Part shown: in pieces, positions 32,983 through 40,741 of the stretch | Layout: each line of letters opens with the position of its first letter | How positions within the stretch are numbered: position 1 is the first letter of the stretch | NCBI GenBank assembly: GCA_934096805.1 | Contig: CAKOMW010000001.1 | Location: forward strand, 186,001 to 250,000 | DNA length: 64,000 bases | Origin: an uncultured Bacilli bacterium | GTDB lineage: Bacteria > Bacillota_I > Bacilli_A > RF39 > UBA660 | Direction: 5' to 3' | Translations under genes and position numbers: made by a program | The notes under the pieces: model-generated | The model's input: only the letters and a program-made list of their open reading frames with translations | Databases searched by the model: none | Told to the model about the DNA's origin: nothing

Positions 32983-33765
32983 ATGGAAAATAATAAAACA
33001 ATGGTTTTATCTATCTTAGGTGTTTTAGTATTAGTTATTGCTGTAGTTGGTGTTTCATTCGCTATGTATACTTTCTCTGCAACAGGAACTAGAGAAAATA
33101 CAATTAGTACTGGTTCAGTTTCATTAACATTTAGTGCTGATCAACAACAATTATTTGCACTTGATAATGAATATATAAAAACTGATGCTCAAGGTTTAGC
33201 AAGCGAAGGTAAATCTTTCTCTTTAACTTCTGCATTAAATGGTACAATGAATGTTGCATATGAAATAGGTTTTACAGAAGTAACACAAGATAATACCAAT
33301 TTAACAGATAGTTTAGTTATGGTTAATATTAAAGATAATAATGATAACTATTTAATGGGTAGTGCAAGTGCTGGTGCTACTATTAATTCTGTTAAAGCTA
33401 ATGTAGGATTTGATCAAACTGCTATTGATAATATGATTACTGGCAATGCAGCTGCTTCTACTGGAAAAGTTTTAGCTAATAGTTTCTTATTAAATGAATA
33501 TGTATTTGATAAGGGTACTATTAATGGTACTACTGGTGTTAATAAAACTTATACTATAAAAGCATGGATTTCTGATCAATACCAATTAAAAGGTGGAGAA
33601 GCTAGTACTGCTAATAATACTTATTGTACAGTTAATGATGCTGTTGATAGTTCTATAAAAACTGCTGAAGCTTGTAAAGCTGCTAAAGGTACTTGGACAC
33701 AAGAAAAAGCTACTACTGCTGAAACATTTAGTTTTAAAATCAAAGTTTCTGCAACTCAAGTTTAA
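32983..33765 (+). CDS. TasA/camelysin-like secreted fibre protein 2
   Basis: 260 aa paralogue of the preceding gene, 22 nt after it. The signal region VLSILGVLVLVIAVVGVSFAMYTFS and post-cleavage TRENTISTGSVSLTFSA are closely similar. It is longer because of extra loops. One, near the C-terminus (TYCTVNDAVDSSIKTAEACK then AAKGTW), has two cysteines that could form a disulfide. It ends FSFKIKVSATQV. A strong terminator follows, so the two major subunits form a separate, probably abundant transcript from the downstream accessory genes. Confidence 0.85.
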   Translation: MENNKTMVLSILGVLVLVIAVVGVSFAMYTFSATGTRENTISTGSVSLTFSADQQQLFALDNEYIKTDAQGLASEGKSFSLTSALNGTMNVAYEIGFTEVTQDNTNLTDSLVMVNIKDNNDNYLMGSASAGATINSVKANVGFDQTAIDNMITGNAAASTGKVLANSFLLNEYVFDKGTINGTTGVNKTYTIKAWISDQYQLKGGEASTANNTYCTVNDAVDSSIKTAEACKAAKGTWTQEKATTAETFSFKIKVSATQV

Positions 33766-33779
33766 TTTTGAGTTTTGTT

Positions 33780-33808
33780 AAACAAGCATTTTGCTTGTTT
33801 TTTTTTTA
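33780..33808 (+). terminator. Terminator after the TasA-like pair
   Basis: Perfect 8-bp AAACAAGC/GCTTGTTT stem with a 5-nt loop and a long T tract. Confidence 0.85.
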
Positions 33809-33898
33809 CACTTTTTCAAATAATTTATAAAAACTTCTTTAAAAAAGTTGATATTTGTGGTATTCTAATGTTAGTAAGATAATAAGTGGGTGAATTGT

Positions 33899-34591
33899 AT
33901 GAATGACAAAAAGAATAATATTGAGAATGAAATTTATACAAATGCTGATAATTTGAAAATTGCTGATGATGTAGCTCTAGAAATACTTCATCCTGAAGAA
34001 AAAAATAGAAGAACTTTTATTTTTTTAGTGTTGATGTTATTGGTTCTTTTGACATCTCTTATTTCATTTATATGTTTTTCTATGGCTGATCGTTTTAATG
34101 ATGTTAAGGATAATACGATTACGACTGGTTCTGTTGTTTTTTCTTTTAATGATAGTAGAAATTATATTAATATGATTAATGTTTATCCTATATCAGATGA
34201 TGTTGGCATGAAATTAAATGGTAAAGGTGAGATGTATGAGTTTTCAGTTTCTGAAAAATATTATGGAAAACCTCATGGTGGAAAGAAAAAAAAATATGCT
34301 AATTATGAAGTTTCTTTGATTTTAGATAAGAAAAATACTATTTCTCCTCAGCATATTAAGATTTACTTGCTTAAGAATGGAAAAGAAGTAAAAATTAATA
34401 ATAAAAAAATTAATAGAGTTTTTGATTTGCCTAAGAGTAAAGTTAGAAAAAATGGGTATACTTTAATTAGAAATAGAGTAGATAGAGATAGTTATGATCA
34501 ATATGTGTTTAGAATGTGGCTTTCAACTGATTATAAGGTTGATAACGTTTCCAGAGTTTTTAAATGCTATATTGGTGTTGATAGTTATTAA
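33899..34591 (+). CDS. Divergent TasA-like protein with long cytoplasmic N-terminus
   Basis: 230 aa. Unlike the two fibre proteins it has ~40 charged residues before the hydrophobic segment (FIFLVLMLLVLLTSLISFICFSM). After it comes RFNDVKDNTITTGSVVFSFND, the TasA-family first strand. The C-terminal strand is QYVFRMWLSTDY, comparable to YRLRIWIDKAQD of protein 1. It could be a minor subunit or anchor and a SipW substrate, like TapA in Bacillus; this is inference. The ATG at 33899 has GGGTGAATTGT upstream. Next gene 17 nt away. Confidence 0.65.
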   Translation: MNDKKNNIENEIYTNADNLKIADDVALEILHPEEKNRRTFIFLVLMLLVLLTSLISFICFSMADRFNDVKDNTITTGSVVFSFNDSRNYINMINVYPISDDVGMKLNGKGEMYEFSVSEKYYGKPHGGKKKKYANYEVSLILDKKNTISPQHIKIYLLKNGKEVKINNKKINRVFDLPKSKVRKNGYTLIRNRVDRDSYDQYVFRMWLSTDYKVDNVSRVFKCYIGVDSY

Positions 34592-34608
34592 AGAAAGGAT
34601 TGGTAGTT

Positions 34609-35247
34609 GTGAAAAAAGGTTTTAAGTTGTTTTTAAAAGTTATTACTTCAGCATTGTTTGTTCTTCTTTTGATGGTTATGGTATTTTTACTTGTTTATGT
34701 AGTTAGGGTTAAATTACTCGCTAATAATAATGATTTGGGGGAAGTAAAAGTTAATTTTTACACCATTTTGTCTCCTAGTATGTATCCTACAATAAAAGCG
34801 GGGGATATAATTGTAACTTATAAGAAAGATAATTACTATAAGGGAGATATTATTACTTTTGTGTCTTCTTCTAATATTAGTTATGGGAAAACAATAACAC
34901 ATAGGATACATTCGACTCCAGTAGAAGTTGATGGGCAAATGCAATATATTACTAAGGGGGATAACAATCCTTCTCCTGATTCTTCTCCTGTAGCTTCTTC
35001 TAATGTTCTTGGTAAAGTTCTTTTTAAGATTCCCAAAGCTGGATATATTCAACAATTTTTACTTTCTAAAGTTGGGTGGGTCAGTGTCATTTTAATACCA
35101 TGTCTTGGTGTTGTTATTTACGATATTTTAAAAGTGTTTAAGATAGCAGGTAGAAAAACTAGGACAATTATTAGAAAAGATGATAGGACAAAAAAGGCTA
35201 GGAAAGATTTGCTTGATGCTTTAGATGATGAAAAGGAGGAAAAATAA
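34609..35247 (+). CDS. sipW: SipW-type (ER-type, S26B) signal peptidase I
   Basis: 212 aa. An N-terminal membrane span (about 10-33) leads to the catalytic motif YTILSPSMYPTIKAGDIIV with Ser57. The general base is His98 in ITHRIH rather than Lys, which marks the ER/SipW type. TKGDNNPSPDSSPV supplies the Asp box. A second C-terminal span (about 155-177) and a basic cytoplasmic tail follow. It is expected to mature the three TasA-like proteins. GTG at 34609 with AAAGGA at good spacing; the TTG at 34600 is too close to that site. Stop and next start overlap (TAATG). Confidence 0.93.
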   Translation: MKKGFKLFLKVITSALFVLLLMVMVFLLVYVVRVKLLANNNDLGEVKVNFYTILSPSMYPTIKAGDIIVTYKKDNYYKGDIITFVSSSNISYGKTITHRIHSTPVEVDGQMQYITKGDNNPSPDSSPVASSNVLGKVLFKIPKAGYIQQFLLSKVGWVSVILIPCLGVVIYDILKVFKIAGRKTRTIIRKDDRTKKARKDLLDALDDEKEEK

Positions 35248-35918
35248 TGATTAAAGATTTTTTGAATCTCTTTGGTAATATGATAATTATGATTGGAATT
35301 ATTATGGCTTCTTTCTTGTTGCTTATAAATCTATACCATTATAGAGATGTTTCGCATACTTATTCAGTTGATTTTGATAATAATAGTAATGTTGTTGAAA
35401 TGAAAAAGAATATAGAAAAATCTGAAAAATTGCTTTCTAAGAGTAATACGAGCTCAGTTGCTACTTCTGTTAAAGGAAGTATAGATAAATGTATTGCTAC
35501 TTTTAAAAATTCAGATATTTATAAAAATTCTGGTGCTGTTAATTATAAATATTATAATTCTTATAATGATAATCATTATATGTATTCAGATATTAATAGA
35601 GAATGTAATGCATTGCTTAATTCTAATTTAAAAATTCAAGTTGTTCTTGATAATTCTGCTAGTAAGAGTTATGATTCTATGTATTCTGTTTATGAAAAGA
35701 ATTTTAATTATGCTTATTCTAATGCTGAGTACTTATATAATAAATCTTTGAATACTAATTCTTATTCATTTTCTAGTGATATTAATAAGCTTACTGTGTT
35801 TGATGATTTAAAGAATGATTTTGTACTTACTGTTAATAATTATAAAAACGTATCTTCTTTAATTTTGGATTTGGCTATTTGGTATTCTTCTACTTTTGGA
35901 GGTGTTTCTAATGAGTAA
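35247..35918 (+). CDS. Unknown secreted or membrane-anchored protein of the TasA/SipW operon
   Basis: 223 aa. An N-terminal hydrophobic segment (about residues 5-28) could be a signal anchor. The rest is hydrophilic, rich in Asn, Ser and Tyr, with predicted helices (VVEMKKNIEKSEKLLSKS) and two cysteines (CIATF, ECNAL). I do not recognise a family. The tight placement (1-nt overlap with sipW, 8-nt overlap with the next gene) indicates a role in the same fibre system, perhaps assembly or export. Confidence 0.6.
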   Translation: MIKDFLNLFGNMIIMIGIIMASFLLLINLYHYRDVSHTYSVDFDNNSNVVEMKKNIEKSEKLLSKSNTSSVATSVKGSIDKCIATFKNSDIYKNSGAVNYKYYNSYNDNHYMYSDINRECNALLNSNLKIQVVLDNSASKSYDSMYSVYEKNFNYAYSNAEYLYNKSLNTNSYSFSSDINKLTVFDDLKNDFVLTVNNYKNVSSLILDLAIWYSSTFGGVSNE

Positions 35919-36384
35919 GGTTCTTTCTAAGTTTTTATTTCTTTTGAAATATATTTTGCTTTTAGTAGCATTTGCTTTGGTTTTATATGGAATGTTAGCT
36001 ATGTATGGAAGATTAGATAAAAAAATTACTGATGCAATTTCTACATTTATTCCATTTATTATAGTATTTTTGATTTTTGTAGTAAATTTATTTGTTGGTA
36101 GAAAATATTGTAGCGAATCTCTTTTGCTTAATTTTGGTTCATTTTTAATACTTTTAGTTATATGTCTAATATGTCTAAGAGCTCAATTTGATAAGAATAT
36201 GATTGTTTATTATAAGTATGGTATTTCATATAATGCTGCTTTTCTAGCTGATAATTTAGCCTCGATTAAGTCGATGTTGTATTTACTTTCTGGTTCTAAT
36301 GTCTTGTTTATTATTGCTTCGTTTTTTGATAAGAAAAAGAAAAATAAGGCAATTTCAGATGCTGTAGAGGAAAAAAGTAATTGA
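35911..36384 (+). CDS. Unknown four-span membrane protein of the TasA/SipW operon
   Basis: 157 aa with about four hydrophobic helices (residues ~8-29, 42-62, 72-90, 120-140) and a charged C-terminal tail KKKKNKAISDAVEEKSN. No known family recognised. ATG at 35911 with GGAGGTG upstream, overlapping the previous gene. It is the last gene before a strong terminator, so it belongs to the operon of the third TasA-like gene. Confidence 0.6.
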   Translation: MSKVLSKFLFLLKYILLLVAFALVLYGMLAMYGRLDKKITDAISTFIPFIIVFLIFVVNLFVGRKYCSESLLLNFGSFLILLVICLICLRAQFDKNMIVYYKYGISYNAAFLADNLASIKSMLYLLSGSNVLFIIASFFDKKKKNKAISDAVEEKSN

Positions 36385-36416
36385 TTGTGTAAAAAAGTAA
36401 TCAATTGCTTTTTTAT
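36373..36416 (+). terminator. Terminator of the TasA/SipW operon
   Basis: 13-bp stem AAAAGTAATTGAT / ATCAATTGCTTTT (one G-U) with a 14-nt loop and T run; the stop codon is in the left arm. Confidence 0.75.
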
Positions 36417-36454
36417 TTCAAAAAAAAATGTTATTATAAGTGTGGTGATTTTTT

Positions 36455-37255
36455 ATGTTGAACGAATTTAGTTTTAAGAAAAAGTACGGTCAAAATTTTT
36501 TAATTGATAAGAACATTATAAATAAAATAGTTAATAGTATCGATGTCTTAGATAATTCTCTAGTTGTTGAGATAGGTTGTGGTGATGGGATGCTAACTAG
36601 TGAATTGTGTAAGAAATTTAAATTTGTGTTGGGTTATGAGATAGATTTGGATGTTAAAGATCGACTTTTTTCTAAAATTAATTCTTTTTCTAATTTTAAA
36701 ATCATATTTGATGATTTTTTGAATAGAGATGTTGTTTTGGATATTAAAGATTTTGATTTGGATAATTTATATGTTGTTTCTAATCTTCCATATTATATTA
36801 CAACTGCGATTATTGAAAAATTGATTGTTTCTGGTTTGAAGTTTAAACTCATGATTTTTATGGTTCAAAAAGAGGTTGCTGATAGATTTACAGCTAAAGT
36901 TGGCACTAAGGAATATAATTCTTTAACTGTTTTTTTAAATTATAAATATGATGTTAAGAAATTATTTGTAGTTAATAGGAAATGTTTTTATCCTGTTCCT
37001 AATGTTGATAGTGCAATTGTAGCTTTTACTTCAAATAATAAGAAGTATAGTGTTGATAATGAAGATTTGTTTTTTAGAGTTGTTAGGGATTGCTTTAAAT
37101 TTAAGAGAAAAACAATCAAAAATAATTTAAAAAATTATGATTTAGATGCAATAGAAAGAGTTTTACTAAAACATGGCTTTGACCTTAGTGTGAGAGCGGA
37201 ACAACTTAATATTCAGATATTTTGTGAAATAGCTAACGAATTGGCTAAGGATTGA
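36455..37255 (+). CDS. rsmA: 16S rRNA dimethyladenosine transferase RsmA (KsgA)
   Basis: 266 aa, normal range. It makes m6(2)A1518/A1519 in 16S rRNA. Motifs: KKYGQNFLID, VVEIGCGDGMLT (SAM), YEIDLD, and VSNLPYYIT, the NLPY active site. FYPVPNVDSAIV and the C-terminal R-A-E-Q-L are also typical. In Bacillus it follows rnmV and precedes yabG. Here rnmV is missing and the TasA/SipW cluster precedes it. Confidence 0.97.
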   Translation: MLNEFSFKKKYGQNFLIDKNIINKIVNSIDVLDNSLVVEIGCGDGMLTSELCKKFKFVLGYEIDLDVKDRLFSKINSFSNFKIIFDDFLNRDVVLDIKDFDLDNLYVVSNLPYYITTAIIEKLIVSGLKFKLMIFMVQKEVADRFTAKVGTKEYNSLTVFLNYKYDVKKLFVVNRKCFYPVPNVDSAIVAFTSNNKKYSVDNEDLFFRVVRDCFKFKRKTIKNNLKNYDLDAIERVLLKHGFDLSVRAEQLNIQIFCEIANELAKD

Positions 37256-37330
37256 ATTGTTACTTTTTTTGACTTTAATTAATATTTATAGTATACTTAT
37301 CGTAGTGAATTTGTATATTTATTTTATATA

Positions 37331-37368
37331 AAGTGAGGTGAATACTGAATTTTTTCAGTTATATTATG
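37331..37368 (+). promoter_or_regulatory. Hairpin between ribosome site and start of the class B sortase gene
   Basis: GAGGTG (37335-37340) lies 25 nt before the ATG at 37366. Between them ACTGAA (37344-37349) and TTCAGT (37354-37359) form a 6-bp stem with a TTTT loop. With the hairpin folded, the remaining spacer is 9 nt, a normal distance. No other plausible start fits this reading frame. Confidence 0.5.
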
Positions 37369-38244
37369 GCAAGAAAAAATAATAAGAGAAGTTCTAATGT
37401 TAAAAAGATAAGTGCTCGTGGTGATTTAAAGATTAAACAAAAGAGAAGAAATACAATTTTTTTAGTTATTTTTTTGATTTTTTTATTAGTTTTTTTATTT
37501 AGTATATTTAAAATTTTGTTTTGGGCAAGTGATAATAAAGCTATTGATGATGTTGTTGAATCTATTAATAATGATACTAAGGTGAATGAAATTAAGGATG
37601 ATGAGGCAACTGAAAAGGTTGATTCTAAGGGCGAAAGTAAAAAGAGTGACTATTGGTATTTTATTAAAATGCCTTTAATAGATGTTGATATTACTAAATT
37701 AAAGGCTAAGAATGCTGACACTGTTGGTTGGATAAATGTTAATAATACTAATATTAATTATCCGTTTGTTCAAAGTAAGAATAATAAATATTATTTAACT
37801 CATGCATTTGATGGAAGTGTAAATGAGGCTGGGTGGGTTTTTCTTGATTATAGAAATGATAAGAATTTATCTAATAGAAATAATATAATTTACGCTCATT
37901 CTAGGCTTGATAGAACTATGTTTGGTTCTTTGAAGAAAGTTTTAAATAGAGAATGGTTTGAAAATAGAGATAATCGTGTAATAAGAATTTCTAATGAGAA
38001 AGAGAATACAATGTGGCAGGTTTTTTCAGTTTATACTGTACCTGAGGAGACTTATTACATAACAACTGATTTTGTTAGTGATAAAGATTACTTAAAATTT
38101 TTGAAAAAGATTAAGAAAAGAAGTATTTATAATTTTGATGCAAATGTTTCTAGTGATAGTAAGATCTTAACGCTAAGTACTTGTTATTCTGATAATAACA
38201 GAGTGGTTGTGCATGCTAAGCTAATAAAGAGAAGTGCTAGATAA
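37366..38244 (+). CDS. srtB: Class B sortase
   Basis: 292 aa. A basic N-terminus, one membrane span (about 31-52), a ~40-residue charged linker, then the sortase B domain. Class B features: DTVGWINVNNTNINYPFVQ, YYLTHAF, GWVFLDYRND, catalytic His178 in IIYAHSR, Cys273 in LSTCYSD and Arg279 in NNRVVVHAKL. Class B enzymes anchor haem-binding, pilus or spore-related proteins. It lies between rsmA and yabG, a place that holds no gene in Bacillus. The substrate is unknown; candidates carrying an LPxTG- or NPxTN-like signal in the window are limited to the adhesin at 44283. Confidence 0.93.
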   Translation: MARKNNKRSSNVKKISARGDLKIKQKRRNTIFLVIFLIFLLVFLFSIFKILFWASDNKAIDDVVESINNDTKVNEIKDDEATEKVDSKGESKKSDYWYFIKMPLIDVDITKLKAKNADTVGWINVNNTNINYPFVQSKNNKYYLTHAFDGSVNEAGWVFLDYRNDKNLSNRNNIIYAHSRLDRTMFGSLKKVLNREWFENRDNRVIRISNEKENTMWQVFSVYTVPEETYYITTDFVSDKDYLKFLKKIKKRSIYNFDANVSSDSKILTLSTCYSDNNRVVVHAKLIKRSAR

Positions 38245-38292
38245 TTGTTATTTTATTTTATTTTGAGCATATAATTTTTTGGAGATGATTAT

Positions 38293-39087
38293 ATGCTTTT
38301 TAATATTGGTGATTTGGTTACAAGAAAATCTTATAATAATGATACAGTTTTTAAGATAATTAATATTAATGATGATGTTGTTATGTTGAAAGGGCTTAAT
38401 GTTAGACTGGTTGCAGATGCCTTTGTAGACGATTTGGTTCATTGCGAAGATTGTGAAAATGATTTGGTTTTAGACGATGATGATTTGACTGATAGAATGA
38501 TTTCTTTTTCTGATTTAAATAGGGATGAATATTTTTATTTGCCTGGGAAAGTTTTGCATATTGATGCTGATAATGATTATTTAAAACGTTGTATGCAGTT
38601 ATATAATAAACTTAATATTTTGTCGTATGGTGCAGTTATTAGTGAAAAGGATATGCCTAATCAAATTATAGATCATTTAAAGGAAACAAGACCAGATATT
38701 TTAGTTATTACAGGGCATGATGCTTATTATGATAAGGATAATGTTGATTTTTTAGATAATTCTAATTATAAGAATAGTAATAACTTTGTAAATACTTTGA
38801 TAAATGCTAGGAAGTATGAAAATGATCATGAAAAACTTATTATAATTGCAGGGGCGTGTCAATCTAATTATGAACAGTTGATAAAAGCTGGTGCTAATTT
38901 TGCTAGTAGTCCTAAACGTATAAATATTCATGCACTTGATCCGGCGATTGTAGCTAGTAGTGTTAGTTTATCTAATAGAGGTAAGCCTATTGACTTAATA
39001 AATATTTTAAAAAAGACTAAGTATGGTACCGATGGTATGGGTGGTATTATAACTAATGGTACAATGTATGTGGGGTATCCTAGATGA
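38293..39087 (+). CDS. yabG: Sporulation-specific protease YabG
   Basis: 264 aa (Bacillus ~290). It shows the peptidase U57 pattern VLHIDADNDYLKRC, DILVITGHDAYY, LIIIAGACQSNYEQLIKAGANFASSP and KYGTDGMGGI. YabG is made in the mother cell under sigma-K and cleaves coat proteins, exposing sites for GerQ cross-linking in Bacillus; a gerQ homologue is in this window. The N-terminal SH3-like segment FNIGDLVTRKSYNNDTVFKI is present. ATGA overlap with veg. Confidence 0.95.
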   Translation: MLFNIGDLVTRKSYNNDTVFKIININDDVVMLKGLNVRLVADAFVDDLVHCEDCENDLVLDDDDLTDRMISFSDLNRDEYFYLPGKVLHIDADNDYLKRCMQLYNKLNILSYGAVISEKDMPNQIIDHLKETRPDILVITGHDAYYDKDNVDFLDNSNYKNSNNFVNTLINARKYENDHEKLIIIAGACQSNYEQLIKAGANFASSPKRINIHALDPAIVASSVSLSNRGKPIDLINILKKTKYGTDGMGGIITNGTMYVGYPR

Positions 39088-39305
39088 CAATAGATAAGAT
39101 ACGAGAATATATTGATAGTAATACATCAAAAAAAATATTATTTAGAGTTAATGGCTCAAGGAATCAAATTGAAGAGTTTTATGGAATTATTGTTGCCGTA
39201 TATAAGTCAATTTTTTTAATAAGGACTGAAAATGGTTTGATTAAATCTTTTTCTTATTCTGATGTTTTGATTGGAAATATAGAAATTGTAGAAATTTCAA
39301 TGTAA
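39084..39305 (+). CDS. veg: Veg protein
   Basis: 73 aa, family ~86. The pattern IDKIREYIDSNTSKKILFRVNGSRNQIEE and GIIVAVYKSIFLIR matches Veg (RVGKRIxLRANGGRRKxxERxGxLxETYPSVFVV), followed by SFSYSDVLIGNIEI. In Bacillus Veg stimulates biofilm genes by antagonising SinR, the regulator of tapA-sipW-tasA. That is suggestive here beside a TasA-like operon, but no SinR is seen. Overlaps yabG by 4 nt, the Bacillus order. Confidence 0.88.
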   Translation: MTIDKIREYIDSNTSKKILFRVNGSRNQIEEFYGIIVAVYKSIFLIRTENGLIKSFSYSDVLIGNIEIVEISM

Positions 39306-39394
39306 ATTATTGTAAATATGTGTTGCTTTTTTATCTTTAATAATATAAAATTATATTTAGGAGCGGTTTGCTTCATAAAAGGAGGAGCTTAATA

Positions 39395-39652
39395 ATGAAA
39401 ATTACATCTGTAAATGTACGTAAAGTTGAAAAAGAAGGATCTCGCATGAAAGGAATTGCTTCAGTTTTAATAGAAGACTGTTTTGCAATTCATGATATCC
39501 GTATTATTGAAGGAGATAATGGTTTGTTTATAGCTATGCCAAGTAGAAAGACTTCAAATGGAGGTTATCGTGATATAGCACATCCTATTAATCCTGAAAC
39601 TCGTGCATTATTTGAAGAAGCTATTTTAGAAGCATATAAAACTGCTGAATAA
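39395..39652 (+). CDS. spoVG: SpoVG RNA-binding regulator
   Basis: 85 aa. MKITSVNVRKVEKEGSRMKG, FAIHDIRIIEGDNGLFIAMPSRKT and YRDIAHPINPETRALFE are near-consensus. SpoVG is a small nucleic-acid-binding protein that affects sporulation septation and virulence regulation in Firmicutes. Strong ribosome site (GGAGGAG). Codon use suggests high expression. It has its own terminator. Confidence 0.97.
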   Translation: MKITSVNVRKVEKEGSRMKGIASVLIEDCFAIHDIRIIEGDNGLFIAMPSRKTSNGGYRDIAHPINPETRALFEEAILEAYKTAE

Positions 39653-39660
39653 TAGTATTT

Positions 39661-39684
39661 AACACACTTTATGTGTGTTTTTTT
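39661..39684 (+). terminator. Terminator after spoVG
   Basis: AACACAC/GTGTGTT 7-bp stem, 5-nt loop, then T run. Confidence 0.8.
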
Positions 39685-39729
39685 CATATTTGTTTACATT
39701 TTTTCATAAAATTCATTGGGAGGAATATT

Positions 39730-40011
39730 ATGAAAGAAAATATAAGTGGTAGTCACAGTATTAGCATTAATGAAAGAAAAAATATTTATATTAATGGTGT
39801 AATCAAAATTGATAGTTTTGATGAAGAGGAATTCTTATTAGAAACAAATCAAGGTTATTTGGCTATTAAAGGTGAAGGATTAGAGTTAATAAGGTTAGAT
39901 ACTAAGGATGGTGTTGTTTCTATTAAGGGATTGATTATAAGTATGAGTTATATTGAGGATTTGAAAAAGCCTGTGAAACAAAGTGGATTTTTTGAAAAAG
40001 TATTTAAATGA
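39730..40011 (+). CDS. yabP: YabP-family sporulation protein
   Basis: 93 aa. HSISINERKNIYINGVIKIDSFDEEEFLLETNQGYLAIKGEGLELIRL and DGVVSIKGLIISMSY match the YabP/YqfC beta-rich family, required for sporulation in Bacillus and located in the forespore or spore envelope. The ATG at 39730 follows GGGAGGAA. ATGA overlap with yabQ. Confidence 0.93.
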   Translation: MKENISGSHSISINERKNIYINGVIKIDSFDEEEFLLETNQGYLAIKGEGLELIRLDTKDGVVSIKGLIISMSYIEDLKKPVKQSGFFEKVFK

Positions 40012-40298
40012 GTTTAAGAGTACAAGTAGTTACATTTTTATTTTTATTTGTTTATGGTTTTATTTACTTTTTAGTTTTTTGGTTTTTTAGGAGAAAATTA
40101 CTTTATTTTAATTTTGTTTTAAGATTTTTATATAATTTATTTTTTATGTTGTTTATGGTTTTTATTTTTTTGTTTTTTTTGATAAGAATTAATAATGGAA
40201 TTTTAAATTGTTATTATTTATTATTATTTGGAAGTGGTTTGTTTTGTTCGTTTTTATTTTATAGATCTATTTATAGACACTTAAAGTGTAAACTTTAG
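40008..40298 (+). CDS. yabQ: YabQ-family spore cortex membrane protein (short)
   Basis: 96 aa with three to four hydrophobic helices. It starts MSLRVQVVTFLFLFVYGFIYFL, like the family's MSLxxQFLT start. Bacillus YabQ (~211 aa) is needed for spore cortex formation; this version lacks the C-terminal half. Position between yabP and divIC is exactly as in Bacillus. A terminator begins inside the last codons. Confidence 0.82.
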   Translation: MSLRVQVVTFLFLFVYGFIYFLVFWFFRRKLLYFNFVLRFLYNLFFMLFMVFIFLFFLIRINNGILNCYYLLLFGSGLFCSFLFYRSIYRHLKCKL

Positions 40299-40308
40299 TG
40301 TTTTTTTG
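40277..40308 (+). terminator. Terminator after yabQ
   Basis: ACACTTAAAGT pairs with ACTTTAGTGT (one bulged T), loop GTAA, then T7. Confidence 0.7.
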
Positions 40309-40372
40309 TCAATTTGATTGAATTTTACTTTACATTTTGTTATCATTTATGGTAGAGGTAGGTGATTATAAT

Positions 40373-40669
40373 ATGGCTCGCAAACAAAAAAGAGTTAAAA
40401 GAAATTTTAAGCGAATTTTTTTAGTTACTGTTTTATGTTTGACTGTTAATTTTTTTGTAATTACCTATATTGTTAATGTATTCAAAGATGTTGTTGAATT
40501 GAAAAAAGAAAAGGAAGAGCTTGCTGTTACACTTGATGATCTAAAAGAAAAAGAAAAAGTGTTAAAATCTGAAGTTAATAAATTACAAGAGCCTGATTAT
40601 ATTGCAAAATACGCTAGAGAAAAATTCATGTATTCTGGTGATGGGGAATACATTATTAGGATCAAATAA
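40373..40669 (+). CDS. divIC: Cell division protein DivIC (FtsB-like)
   Basis: 98 aa. A basic cytoplasmic N-terminus, one membrane span (about 16-37), then a coiled coil (VVELKKEKEELAVTLDDLKEKEKVLKSEVNKL) and the conserved PDYIAKYAREKFMYSGDGEYII. It forms the FtsL-DivIB complex at the septum. ATG at 40373 with AGGTAGGTGAT upstream. yabQ-divIC order as in Bacillus. Confidence 0.93.
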   Translation: MARKQKRVKRNFKRIFLVTVLCLTVNFFVITYIVNVFKDVVELKKEKEELAVTLDDLKEKEKVLKSEVNKLQEPDYIAKYAREKFMYSGDGEYIIRIK

Positions 40670-40690
40670 TAACAATGTTATTATTTTTTT
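40664..40690 (+). terminator. Terminator after divIC
   Basis: Perfect 10-bp AAATAATAAC/GTTATTATTT stem with a 3-nt loop, overlapping the stop codon and followed by T run. Confidence 0.7.
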
Positions 40691-40741
40691 AGTTGTCTTT
40701 TTTTGAGAATCAATGTATTATATTTGAAAGTGGTGATTGAA

